64,000 nt of DNA from Symbiodinium natans (Eukaryota > Sar > Dinophyceae > Suessiales > Symbiodiniaceae), in the NCBI GenBank assembly GCA_905221605.1, contig CAJNDS010002569.1, positions 155,001 to 219,000 of the forward strand, read 5' to 3'. The translations under genes and the position numbers were made by a program. This document shows positions 11,635 through 23,220 of this stretch, in pieces (position 1 is the stretch's first letter; every line of letters starts with the position of its first letter). The notes beneath the pieces were generated by a model. That model was not told the DNA's origin, ran no database searches, and saw nothing but the letters and a program-made list of their open reading frames with translations.

Positions 11635-11677
<43 letters not shown>

Positions 11678-14330
11678 CTCCGCTCCGCTCCGCTCCCGCT
11701 CCAGCTCCAGGGTTTTTTTCTTAAGGTTAAGGGTTGTTTGGGCTGGGCTTGTCTCTAAAACCCTATCGGGGTTAAGGCTTTAAGGCTTTAAGGATTTAAG
11801 AGAAGCCCCGACACCCTACAGGTTTAGGGTTTTAATCGCTATGCCTTAAACCTATAGGATCTAGGGCTACACCTTAAACCCTACACCTTTAAACCCTATG
11901 GGGTTTCAAGGTTAAGCAACTAAACTTAACCCTTAACCTTTAAACCCTATAGGGTTAAGGTTTAAAGGTTTAGGGTGTAAGATGTAAGGATTTCAAATCT
12001 AAGCCGGAAATTAAACCAAAACCCTTAACTTTTAAACCCTACAGGTTTAAGATTCAGGCATTTAACCGGCAATTGAACCTAAGCCCTTAACCTTTAAACC
12101 CTATAGGTTTAAGGTGTAAAGGTTCAGGGTTTAATTAAGACTCATGCATTCAAACCTAAGCCCATAGAGTTTAAACCTTAAGTGTTTAAGGTTTAGACAT
12201 TTCAACCTCACCCTAAACCCTTTAGGGTCAGAACCCTAAAACCCTATGAAGGTTCCAAGGTCTTAACCCTAAAGGCGCTAAAAGTATAAATGCCCAGACC
12301 TTAGGTTTTGAAGGCGAATGAAGTTTAGGAATTTAGCCTTGAGGTTTAGGCATTACAATCTGCAAGCCCCATAGGATTTTACAGGTGCAAGATCTAGTGA
12401 TTAAAACCTAAGGCTTGGGCATTCAATCTGTAACCCTAAAGGCTTGAACCTTAAACCCTATAGAGTCCCTATAGGGTTAGGTATTTAAACCGAATAGGTG
12501 GCCTTTAAACTCTATAGGTTTAAAGGTTTAGGGTTTAGGTTGAAATATTTAAACCCTATAGGATGTAAAGCTTTAGGGTTATTCAGGGTGTATCTCTAGA
12601 ACCCTATCGGGGCTAGCCCTTATAGGGTTTAAACCCTACATGGTTTACCCTTTTGTGGTTTAAGACTTAGGAATTTAAAAATCGTAACCCGAAACCTTGT
12701 AGGGTTTTAACCCCTTTACTGTTTCAACGACAAACCCTGAAGCCTTACAGGGCTCACGTTTAGAATCCTTAAACCCTAAACCCGCTAAACCCTACAGTAA
12801 CAGAACCTTGTAACCCTATAGGGTTTGAGATCTACCTTTTCAGGTAATCTTGGATCTTGGATGGGTTTAGGGTTTAAGGTTTAGGGTTTAGGGTTGAGTG
12901 ATGGTACCCCCCCCCCCAATCTTATGGTTCGAGGCGTACCGTCCTTCCTTCTCCATTATCTGCAATTGATATACAGTACATATACCCTATATACATACAT
13001 GATGTGGGCACTTATCCTACTTTGTCTTTGCTTTTCCTAGCCCTATGGGATTTAAAGTTCAAGAGTTTAAGCCTCAAACCCTATAGGGTTACAAGGTTCT
13101 GTTACTGTAGGGTTTAGCGGGTTTAGGGTTTAAGGATTCTAAACGTGAGCCCTGTAAGGCTTCAGGGTTTGTCGTTGAAACAGTAAAGGGGTTAAAACCC
13201 TACAAGGTTTCGGGTTACGATTTTTAAATTCCTAAGTCTTAAACCACAAAAGGGTAAACCATGTAGGGTTTAAACCCTATAAGGGCTAGCCCCGATAGGG
13301 TTCTAGAGATACACCCTGAATAACCCTAAAGCTTTACATCCTATAGGGTTTAAATATTTCAACCTAAACCCTAAACCTTTAAACCTATAGAGTTTAAAGG
13401 CCACCTATTCGGTTTAAATACCTAACCCTATAGGGACTCTATAGGGTTTAAGGTTCAAGCCTTTAGGGTTACAGATTGAATGCCCAAGCCTTAGGTTTTA
13501 ATCACTAGATCTTGCACCTGTAAAATCCTATGGGGCTTGCAGATTGTAATGCCTAAACCTCAAGGCTAAATTCCTAAACTTCATTCGCCTTCAAAACCTA
13601 AGGTCTGGGCATTTATACTTTTAGCGCCTTTAGGGTTAAGACCTTGGAACCTTCATAGGGTTTTAGGGTTCTGACCCTAAAGGGTTTAGGGTGAGGTTGA
13701 AATGTCTAAACCTTAAACACTTAAGGTTTAAACTCTATGGGCTTAGGTTTGAATGCATGAGTCTTAATTAAACCCTGAACCTTTACACCTTAAACCTATA
13801 GGGTTTAAAGGTTAAGGGCTTAGGTTCAATTGCCGGTTAAATGCCTGAATCTTAAACCTGTAGGGTTTAAAAGTTAAGGGTTTTGGTTTAATTTCCGGCT
13901 TAGATTTGAAATCCTTACATCTTACACCCTAAACCTTTAAACCTTAACCCTATAGGGTTTAAAGGTTAAGGGTTAAGTTTAGTTGCTTAACCTTGAAACC
14001 CCATAGGGTTTAAAGGTGTAGGGTTTAAGGTGTAGCCCTAGATCCTATAGGTTTAAGGCATAGCGATTAAAACCCTAAACCTGTAGGGTGTCGGGGCTTC
14101 TCTTAAATCCTTAAAGCCTTAAAGCCTTAACCCCGATAGGGTTTTAGAGACAAGCCCAGCCCAAACAACCCTTAACCTTAAGAAAAAAACCCTGGAGCTG
14201 GAGCGGGAGCGGAGCGGAGCGGAGCGGAGGGAGGGGGGGGGGGGGGGGGATCTTCAATCCGATACGAAAAAGCTACAGGTGTCTTAAACCCCCACCCTTT
14301 GGAGGTAGATTCTCCAGGGGGGGGGTACCA
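11241..14330. repeat. Giant near-perfect inverted repeat
   Basis: Left arm about 11673-12832 and right arm about 13075-14231 are reverse complements over ~1.16 kb with very few differences in the stretches compared, around a 242-base spacer. Outer pieces 11241-11325 and 14245-14330 (GGAGAATCTACCTCC / GGAGGTAGATTCTCC) are also inverted copies, so the whole is a 3.1-kb fold-back. The left side carries about 340 extra bases (11330-11670) with long G and C runs. The arms are made of decayed telomere-like words punctuated by CCCTATAGGG palindromes and hold no convincing gene. It could be a recent inverted duplication or a fold-back read artefact. Confidence 0.85.
11494..11674. repeat. Long G and C homopolymer tracts
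   Basis: A G-rich run (about 11494-11523) is followed after 40 bases by C runs extending to 11674 with a few T and A interruptions. Open frames here encode only poly-Gly and poly-Pro and are artefacts of composition. Confidence 0.9.
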
Positions 14331-16205
14331 TATATATGTGTGTGTGTACCTATATGTACAGACATATATATGTATGGAAACCCAACCCTTGAAGTTAGTT
14401 CGAGCACCCCTCCCCTCCGGCCATCAAGTCGCCACAACCCACAGCAGAGGTTCCCTGGTGGTGCGGAAACATCGCGGCTGGGGCAGGGTTTAGGGTTTAG
14501 GGTCTTGGGTTTAGGGTTTCGGGTTTAGGGTTGAGGGTTTAGGGTTTATGAACATCAAGGGACTCAAGGAGGAAACCCCTACAAGGGACCTTAGGGGTTC
14601 TTTCGGGGTTACTTAGGGGCTAGGTTGTTGGGCTTCGAAGCTCTGGTGGCGTGGACAGAACCGACCCTAGAAAGTAGTAGGCCATGCTACATGCGTGCTT
14701 GTAGAGGGTTACGGGGTGTATGCATGTATGTGTGTATGTATGTATGTATGTATGTATGTACGTACGTAAGTATGTATGTATACATACATACATACATACA
14801 TTCATAAATATATTCCTACATACCTACTTGTATATACCTACACATGTATCGGTGCATGTACACCAGACACATGTGTAGGTAATGAAGGTAGATACAGAGA
14901 GAAAACAAGAGTACAACCCAGAAGTCCGGAATCCAAGGGCGCAAAGCCAGAGCGGGAAGTAGCACATGGAACCCCAGCTCGAGAATGGTTGGGGTTCAGG
15001 GTCAAACTCGGCTCCCCCCGGAATCAAGGTCTCCCTTCCGTTCGCGGCTCCCGATCTGATCCACTGGCGCGACATAGGACCGGGTCGGGAAAGGTGTGGG
15101 TGCAGGGCTGAGAGTTGCGCAGCCAAAAGATGGAGTCGTGCCAGGAACATGAGAGTGAGATTTTGTCCGTGGAACTCCTGGTGCCGCAGAGCAGCCTTTG
15201 CCGAGCTAGACCTCGCCTAGATCATCCTAGATCCGCGACCTGCAAATTTCTTGCTTCAAGGCCTTTATCTGTTTTCAGAGGGAAAAAAATCTGAGCCGCT
15301 TGAGTGCTTGAGGCCGTAGACCTTGTCCGTCAAGTTCAATGCCGCATAGACCTGCCTCACGATGGCTCACGAACTTGCCCCGATGCCGGGCCTGACGGCC
15401 AGGACGGCTGATGATGGATGTCCTGCGCAGATACAAGGCCTGCTACATCAGCGAGAAGAAGCCACGGAGCCTTCTCCCTTTGGCCGCCCTAGGTTCTAGG
15501 GCCTAGGGGATTTAGGGCTGCCCCAGCGGTAGACCCCAGTCCAAACTAAGTTCACTTCGAGCTGTATTAAGATCTTCTACGCAAGAGAAGGTCAAAGAGA
15601 GTGAGTCCACGTGGCCCCTGAAACTCATTTCAAGCCCACGCCTTGAAACAGCTTGCCGTTTGCAGCCTGAACGCCCCAAGATGTTTTGAGCCCTGCAACA
15701 TCTGATGCAGGTCCTCAAACCAAATTGTGCAACCATTCACAAGATTTTCCGCAGACTCGACTCGAAACCAACCCGAAACCCGAAACCCTAACCCTAAACC
15801 CTAAACCCTAAACCCTCAACCCTCAACCCTAAACCCTAAACCCTAAACCCTACACCGGCAAAAGGCCATCAACCTCCTCGACGATGTGCTCACTGCCCAA
15901 GCGAAGAGGGGCGCGGCGGCGACGCTGTCACCCGGCAAGGGTGCGCGGGTGCTCGTGCGGCTTTAGGGTTTAGGGTTTAGGGTTTAGGGTTTAGGGTTTA
16001 GGGTTTAGGGTTTAGGGTTCAGGAGTCACCTGTGGGCTGGAAAGCTGCCGGGTTGCATCGTAGGCTTCAGGTCTGGCTTGAGCAGGTTGCAGAGTCTGCG
16101 TTTAGGGCTCAGGGCTTCGTATTAGAGGAGCCTGCATTGAATTCTTGGGCTTACACCCTAAACCCTAAATCTGAGCCAGCTAACAAAAGCATAAACAAGT
16201 AAATA
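14331..16205. other. Microsatellites and weak islands
   Basis: Positions 14720-14805 are (GTAT)n followed by (ATAC)n, a perfect hairpin candidate. A non-repeat block at 14880-15480 has short competing frames and no recognised product. An exon-like island at 15853-15963 reads KAINLLDDVLTAQAKRGAAA and closes with TAG in the array behind it. Telomere-like arrays lie at 15780-15850 and 15962-16020. Confidence 0.5.
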
Positions 16206-16316
16206 CTTGGCAGCCGAGTGGTACCCGTTACCCTTTTTTTGGTTCAAGGTTCCCTTCTAAAGTAACCAACCCAGAAATGGTGCCCTGATTTAATAGATGG
16301 TTACTGGGCTACCAAG
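16206..16316 (+). mobile_element. Introner, family 1
   Basis: CTTGGCAGCCGAGTGGTACC at the left, GGTTACTGGGCTACCAAG at the right, and the standard interior with GGTTCAAGGTTCCC and AAAGTAACCAACCC. Flanks share AGTAAA. The host exon is not recognised. Confidence 0.8.
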
Positions 16317-18470
16317 AGTAAACAAAAGCAAAAGAAGACTAGGTGAAGCCACGCTGCGTGTGAGCTCGGTGTGAGTAAGGCGAGCGCTTCTCGCTGCTGG
16401 GGCGGAGCCTCGTCTTCGGGGCTTAAGGGCTTGGGGGTTTATTGTTTAGGGTTTTGGGTTTAGGGGTCAGGGGTTTATACGGGTTTAGGATGCAGGGGCC
16501 CTGAACACCTCAGCCCGCGCCCAATGCGCAGGCCCTGATGTCTTGTAAAATCAGCCATACTGCAAGAGCCCACCCCAAACCCCCCCTATATCGCCCCTGT
16601 ACCCCCTTATTCCCCCCCCCCCCCTTTAGCCTATTTCAGGCCCCTTGGTAAACTTCACGAGCTGATCCGAGCCTTATGAGCTCGCCGAATACCTCAGACC
16701 CCACACCCCAAACCATCCCGAACCCCTCTCCCGCTGTTCAAAGTTTATTTAGGGTTTAGGGTTTAGGGTTTAGGGTTTAGGGTTTAGGGTTTAGGGTTTA
16801 GGGTTTAGGGTTTAGGGTTTAGGGTTTTATTATTTAGGGGTTAGGGTTCAAGGTGTAGGTTTATAGGGTTTTTATGGCCCAGGGGTCTGGGGGGAAGAAA
16901 AAAAAACCTCCGCCTGGTCTTGGGGGGTGAGAGCCTATTTGGAACCCCAGAGCTCCCCCGCAAAGCTGCCAGACAGAAGAACGCGAGCCGAGGGTTTAGT
17001 TTAGGGTTTAGTTTAGGGTTCGTGAGGCAAACGGTTTACGGGCTTACTGGTTTTAAGCGTCAGATTAGAGTTTGAGAGAACGTATGCGTTATTGACACAT
17101 TGACCCTGTCTGCTGGAAGTCGAGGACTTCAAGATGAATGGAATAACCTTAGACCCTAAACCCCTATAAGAGCCGGAGCACGTCCGAGCAATCAAGCGTA
17201 CAGGGCTCCTACACCCTAAACCCTAAACCCTGAGCCGTCAGGCTTGGTTGTGTCATCCGATAGAGAGACCCTAGGCCCAGAAAACCTGAGTTTTTCAAGA
17301 CCCAGGAGGCCTGAAGCCCACAGCCACCGCATCCCGTAACTCCGGGGTCGGGGGTCGGGGGTTTAGGGTTTAGGGTTTAGGGTTTAGGGTTTAGGGTTTA
17401 GGGTTTAGGGTTTAGGGTTTAGGGTTTAGGGTTTGGGGTTTAGGGTTTAGGGTTTAGGGTTTAGGGTTTGGGGTTACCGCGCTCCTAGGATCAAGTTCTT
17501 GGGAGTGGAAAAGAGTCGCTGAATCTCGTCGGAAATGGAGTTGAAGGTTCGGAAGCGTCGTAGGGTCTAGGGTTCAGGGATCCCTATTCAGGGACCTTAG
17601 GGGTTATTTAGGGATTATGTAGGGGCTACTCAGGTATTTAGGTCTAAATTCTAAATTCTAGAACGTAAAAGCGTCCCAAAAGTTTTCGTGAGCTACGTGG
17701 CTCAAACCCTAAGCCCTAAACCCTAAGCCCGAAGCCCCAAGCCCTAAACCCTAAGCCCTAGCGCCTTCGGGGTTATTTAGGGGCTACATAGGTATGCGGA
17801 CTATACATTTCGGTGCGTAGGGAGTTCCACAAAGTATAACCCTAAACCACCCTAAACCCTAAACCCAAACATGTACATAAGGGTGGGTGGGGGGGGGGGG
17901 GGTTATAGAGGTCAAGGGGTTACAGAAGGGACCTGTGCAAGGGATCGCAGGAGTATACGCAGGGGCTACTTCGGTATACAGGGACTCTAAGTCATAGTAC
18001 CTAGGGCCCCTACTTAGGGGTTATCTAGGGGCTACTTCGGAAGACAGGGACTACATAAGGAACATATGGGGGTCATATAGAGGAATCAGCTGAAGGGTCC
18101 CTTCTATCCTAAGATCGCTTGAAATGGGGTAGTAGGGCCCTTGCAAACCCTAACGTCCAAAGAGTAGGGTTGTAGCATGCGTTCCACCTCATCCGGATAA
18201 GGGTTGAAGAGGGTTAGGGTTTAGGGTTTAGGGCCAAGCCAGGTTGTTTTGGGAGCCCCTTTCCCCCCCCCCCCCGTTCCAAATAACAGTCAAATAGACG
18301 ATTCGAAGCACGAAAAGGGACCTTGTGAACCAAGACCCTGAAGACCCCCACCTTAAACTCTAAACCCCAAACGCTTGAAAGGCCTACACCTCAAACCCCA
18401 ACACCTAAACCCCCAAACTCTAAGACTCTAAGCACTAAACCCTAAACCACGTCGAGCCCTAAGCTGAGCC
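16317..18470. repeat. Arrays and a diverged dispersed repeat
   Basis: TTTAGGG arrays lie at 16748-16835 and 17362-17475. Positions 17580-18080 contain repeated words of the type GGGGTTAT..AGGGGCTAC..GGTATxxAGG at about 17603, 17768, 17950 and 18020, with related words near 14596 and 36485. A G run lies at 17887-17902. No gene is convincing. Confidence 0.5.
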
Positions 18471-20022
18471 TTATCCTCAGGTGTGACTATGCCCTGAGAA
18501 CGGGTCAGATTGACTTGGTGAAGATGTGCCTCGTCCGACACTTTCTGGTTGATGAGGTTGGCAGGGCTCAGGTTTGTTTAGGGTTTATAGGGTTTGCAGG
18601 GTTTAGGGTTTAGAGGGTTTGTAGCGTTTGCAGGGTTTATACTTGGAGGTTCAGGGTACTAATAATTGCTGCAATTCTGACTGCCCTGAGATGCCCCCTG
18701 AAGTCCTTAGAAAAAGGTCCTAGGTAGACCGAAACTTGGGGTTATACGTACCCATGAACTACGGGTTTCCCTAAACCCTAAACCCTAAACCCTAATCCCT
18801 AAACCCCAAACCCTAAACCTTAAATTGGGCGGGGCTTTTCGGGGTGTAGGGGCGGCCCGAAAGCTCCCATACCTCGACCCCCAGGTTCGTGTCTTGTTCA
18901 TTCTGGGTGCTTCGTTATCTTCTGGCAGCTATATCCGTTTTGGGCTTAGGGCTGAGCTGTGAAATGAGGTACCTCCAAAAGCCATGCAACGACAATTGGG
19001 CCCACATAACGAGCCCAGAAGACTCCAAAGCCCGATAGCCTAAACCCTAAACCCTAAACTTAAACCCTAAACCCCAAACCCCAAACCCCAAGCCCTAAAC
19101 CCTAAACCCCAAACCCTAAACCCTAAACCCTAAACCCCAAACCCTAAACTTAAACCCTAAACCCTAAAGCCCGATAGCCCAGAGAGGCTGGTTTGCATGC
19201 GCCTGGGGGATGGCACACCGGTGGCAGCCCACTGCTACAAGGAGCCTAAGGATGTCTTTTTCAGGGGTTTCAGTTTTCCATGGGGGGGGTGGGGGGGGTG
19301 GGGGGCTTTGGTACCCTAAACCCTAAACCCTAACGGGGCGCTCGCTTTCGCCCGGTTTAGGGTTTAGGGTTCAGGGTTCAGGGTTTAGGGTTTAGGGTTT
19401 CAGAGCTGCTCGGAGAACTTCTCGGTTCTTTCAGTTCAGTTTTTGCCGACAGTCGAGGGCAGAATACCGATAAGCTTGCCCCCAGGGAAACCCTTCATCC
19501 TGCAACCATCAACCCTTAATAATCACCGTAAGAACCCGAACCCTACGCCCTTAGCGTGGTGCGCTCATCGCGGCGACGACTGTCCCGATCTCAGGGTTTA
19601 GGGCTTTAGGGAAGAGGCTGCCGCTCGCCATCTCCGCCCTTACCCTCAACCCAAAACCCTAAACCCTAAACCCCCAAACACAGGAAAAACAATTCTTGCG
19701 GGGAAAGGGGGTTATAAGGCCTCAAACGCGAGCCGAAGCTTGCTAGCCTACTCAGCCCTAAGCTCGAAACCCGGGTACTGGTTCGGACCGCAGGGTTTAG
19801 GGTTTAGGGCTTAGGGTTTAGGGCTTAGGGCTTAGGGCTTAGGGCTTAGGGTTTAGGGCTTAGGGCTTAGGGTTTAGGGCTTAGGGTTTAGGGTTTAGGG
19901 TTTAGGATCTCTGTGGGTCTAGGGAGTCTACTGCCCATGTCGTGTGAGGAGTCGGTGCACTCACACCTGAAGATGGCGGCAAAGTCGCAAGATTCGGCCT
20001 ACGCCAAGGCCTTCTCTGCTAG

Positions 20023-20420
20023 GGTAGTAACATGGTCTCTTCAGCTGATGGGGCCTGAAGTGGGTAACCCTTATATATATATATGTATATATATACAGAA
20101 ATATATATATATATGTCTATATATATATATATATTTATTTATTTATTTATATATTTATATTTATATATTTATATAATTATATTATTATTTATATTTATAT
20201 TTATGTTTATATTTTTGGTTATTTATTTATTTGTCTCTAGTATTATTACATTTATTTATATTTATATGTATTTATATATATATATAGATATCGCTTGGCA
20301 TCTATACATAATATATACATGTATATGTTTATTCTTTTATGTATTTATATACACCTTATATTCCCTAGAAACCCTTTTATAGAAAGGTAACAGGGCCATG
20401 TTAAGGGACCATGAAACTAC
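20023..20420. mobile_element. Family P element expanded by AT-rich microsatellite
   Basis: Ends GGTAGTAACATGGTCTCTT and AGGGACCATGAAACTAC are inverted copies. The interior is about 270 bases of TA and TTTA repeats (20070-20345), so this copy is three to four times longer than its relatives. Confidence 0.6.
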
Positions 20421-22803
20421 GCCAGCTCGGGAACTGCACAGAGGGACCCTGGCGGGCTTAGGGTCCATGTACCCTAGTATAAGGGTTTAGGGTTGAGGGT
20501 ATAGGGTTTAGGGTGTAGGGCTTGGGATTTAGGGTTTAGGGTAGTAGGGATTTGGGCTGGGCTTTGTAGCGTCTAGGCTTTGTAAGGTTTTTCATTGTAT
20601 GGTTTAGGGTTTCAATCCTGATCTGCTTAAACCCTCAACCCTATGTGGGTTTGGGTCCTAAAGTAGTGGTACCTCTTCCCAAACAAAGCACAATCCTCAA
20701 ACCCTAAACTCTAAACGCCCCCCAAAATTGGTCACCCCCAAGTCTTTGAGAAGTGTCGTGGAGATGCGAAGGCAGCCCTTGCAGCCTCAGCCGATCCTCG
20801 TCAGATGTCCGCGCGAAGCGTTGGCAAGAGGACGTCTTTTGTGGAACGGCTCTGAACCGTCTAGGGCTTAGGGTTTAGGGTTAAGCGTTTGGGGTTTAGG
20901 GTTTAGGGTTTAGCGTCTAGGGTTTGGGGTTTAGTGTTTAGGGTTCCATCAAAAGCCAGTCAAGCCTTTAGCTACATTCCGCGCAGCCTCGGAGTGCTCG
21001 GAGGCAGAGCTCGACCTTCTCAAAACGACTTCTAAAGATGAAGCAGCGTGTGATAAAGTTTGTTCATGGTCAAGGTTTAGATGAGAAGTTCAAAGCCCAC
21101 TTCTACGGTATCCGGACCCGCAGAGAAGCCCCTAAGTCGATGGATGTCGGCTTGGCTTCGGAACCCGAAGCCCTAAACCCTATAACCCTATAACCCTAAA
21201 CCCTAAACCCGAAACCCTAAAACCCTAAACCCTAAAACCCTAAACCCTAAAATCTAAACCCTAAACCCTAAACCTTCGGCAAGACTCGCAGGACGCCCCT
21301 CATGTGTTTTGCGGCCGCAGGGGACCTCGAGGTCGTTCAGGTGCGTGGCTTAGGGTTTAGGGTTTTGGGTTTAGGGTTTAGGGTTTAGGGTTTAGGGTTT
21401 AGGGTTTAGGGTTTAGGGTTAGGTTTGGGTTTCAGGGTTTAGGGTTTAGGTTTTTCAGGGTCTTGGGTTTCAGGGTTTAGAATTCGGCTTCACAGGCTTT
21501 AGGGTTTAGAGGTTTCAGTCTCCGGGCCATGCGGTCTTGACTTCCTTAACCCCTATACTGAGTACAACCATGAACCCTGAACCCAAGCACATAAACCCTA
21601 AACCCTAAACCCTAAACCCTAAACCCTAAACCTTAAACCCTAAACCCTAAACCCTAAACCCTAAACCCTATAGCTGAGCAGATACACGAAGTTGAAGGAG
21701 CGCGGCCTGACCTCCGCCCGTGCCCAGAGCTACAGGACTGCTCGACCAGTCCGTGCACGATGCGAGGTATCGTAAGGCGTCAAGAAGGGACCAAGGAGCC
21801 CGCAACGCTTAGGGTTTAGGGTGTGGGGTTTAAGGTTTAGGGTTAGGGTTTAGGGCTTAGGGCTTAGGGCTTAGGGCTTAGGGCTTAGGGCTTAGGGCTT
21901 AGGGCTTAGGGCTTAGGGCTTAGGGCTTAGGGCTTAGGGTTTAGGGTTTAGGGTTTAGGGTTTAGGGTTTAGGGTTTAGGGTTTAGGGTTTCTTGGGAGG
22001 AGCATTTCTCCACCAAGCCCGGACGCAAGGAAGACAAAATCCAAGTAGACGCCGTCGAGACTGTGGTGGCCGACAGCAGCAAGGAGATCGATAAGATAAG
22101 CCCTAAACCCTAAACCCTAAACCCTAAACCCTAAACCCTAACCCTAAACCCTAAATCCTAAACCCTAGCAACTTAGTTTAGGTTCCGTGAACAATGCGGG
22201 GGCTTCGCGCTTGAGGAGTTTGGGATCCTCAGGGCCTGCAGGGAACAGGGTGTGGGGTCAGAGTTTATAGGGTTTAGAGTTTAGGGTTCAGGGTTTAGAA
22301 GTTTAGGGTTTAGGGTTTAGGGTTTAGGGTTTAGGGTTTAGGGTTTAGGGTTTAGGGTTTAGGGTTTAGGGACACAAGGCTCGACAACAACGCAGCAGAG
22401 CCTGGACCCCTGACGCTTGCAGGCCTTGGTGGAGAGCGGCGCCGAGGCCAGGGAACACCTGTGCCATCTTCCAAGCTTTCCGGAGTTTAGGGTTTAGGGT
22501 TTAGGGTTTAGGGTTTAGGGTTTAGGGTTTAGGGTTTAGGGTTTAGGGTTTAGGGCCGAACTATGGAGTTAAGGGTTTAGGTTCTGGCTAGGGGTGTTTG
22601 GGACAACTAGGAAGGCCCCCTCCGGGACCTGACACAGATGCTTACACGGCATCGACTGCAGTGCCAAAAACCTTTCGGGGTTCCTTAGTAAGGTGATAAA
22701 TTGCGGATTCGGGGTATAGAAGAGGGTTCCAATTTGTGAGATGCCCGAAGGATGGCTTCGAATTTTGTAGTTTTTGGGCTTTGGGTTTGGGCTTCCCCCC
22801 TTG

Positions 22804-23220
22804 CTAAATCCAGACTTGAGCCCCTTGTAGGTCTGATGATGCTAGAACAGGTCGTGGAGTGATATTAAGTATATGATGGGGCCGACCACGCCCTGATGAC
22901 GGCCAGCGCGGCGGAGGTTCTGACCACATGGCTTGTTGGAGCAGCACGGCCGGTGCGATTGCCTCCAGAGTGGAGGCCCCTGAGCGCGACGGAAGCGAAG
23001 GGATTGCAGGAGGGCGGGGGCCTTGATGAAGCGCACCATGCCAGGCTTTCTTACGTTTAGCACGCGCGTTGGGCTTAAAAATGCTGCGCCAGCTCAATGG
23101 TACACGGCCGCAACGTATTCAGCACGCCGGCTCCGCGAGTTTGCTCCTGGGAGCCGTGTTGCATGCTCAGGGGGTGGGCATGAGGGGCATCTTTTGCCTT
23201 CTCCGCAAAAACAAGTAGGC
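22804..23220 (-). other. Non-repeat block with competing open frames
   Basis: A GC-rich stretch without telomere-like words is open in two frames on - (98 and 74 codons) and one on + (69 codons from 23023). None resembles a family I know, and the overlap prevents choosing one. It may be an exon of an unrecognised gene or a decayed transposon. Confidence 0.25.

Noticed and set aside
11443-11783. Three overlapping open frames of 88-99 codons
   Set aside because: They are translations of G and C homopolymer runs (poly-Gly and poly-Pro) in all frames.
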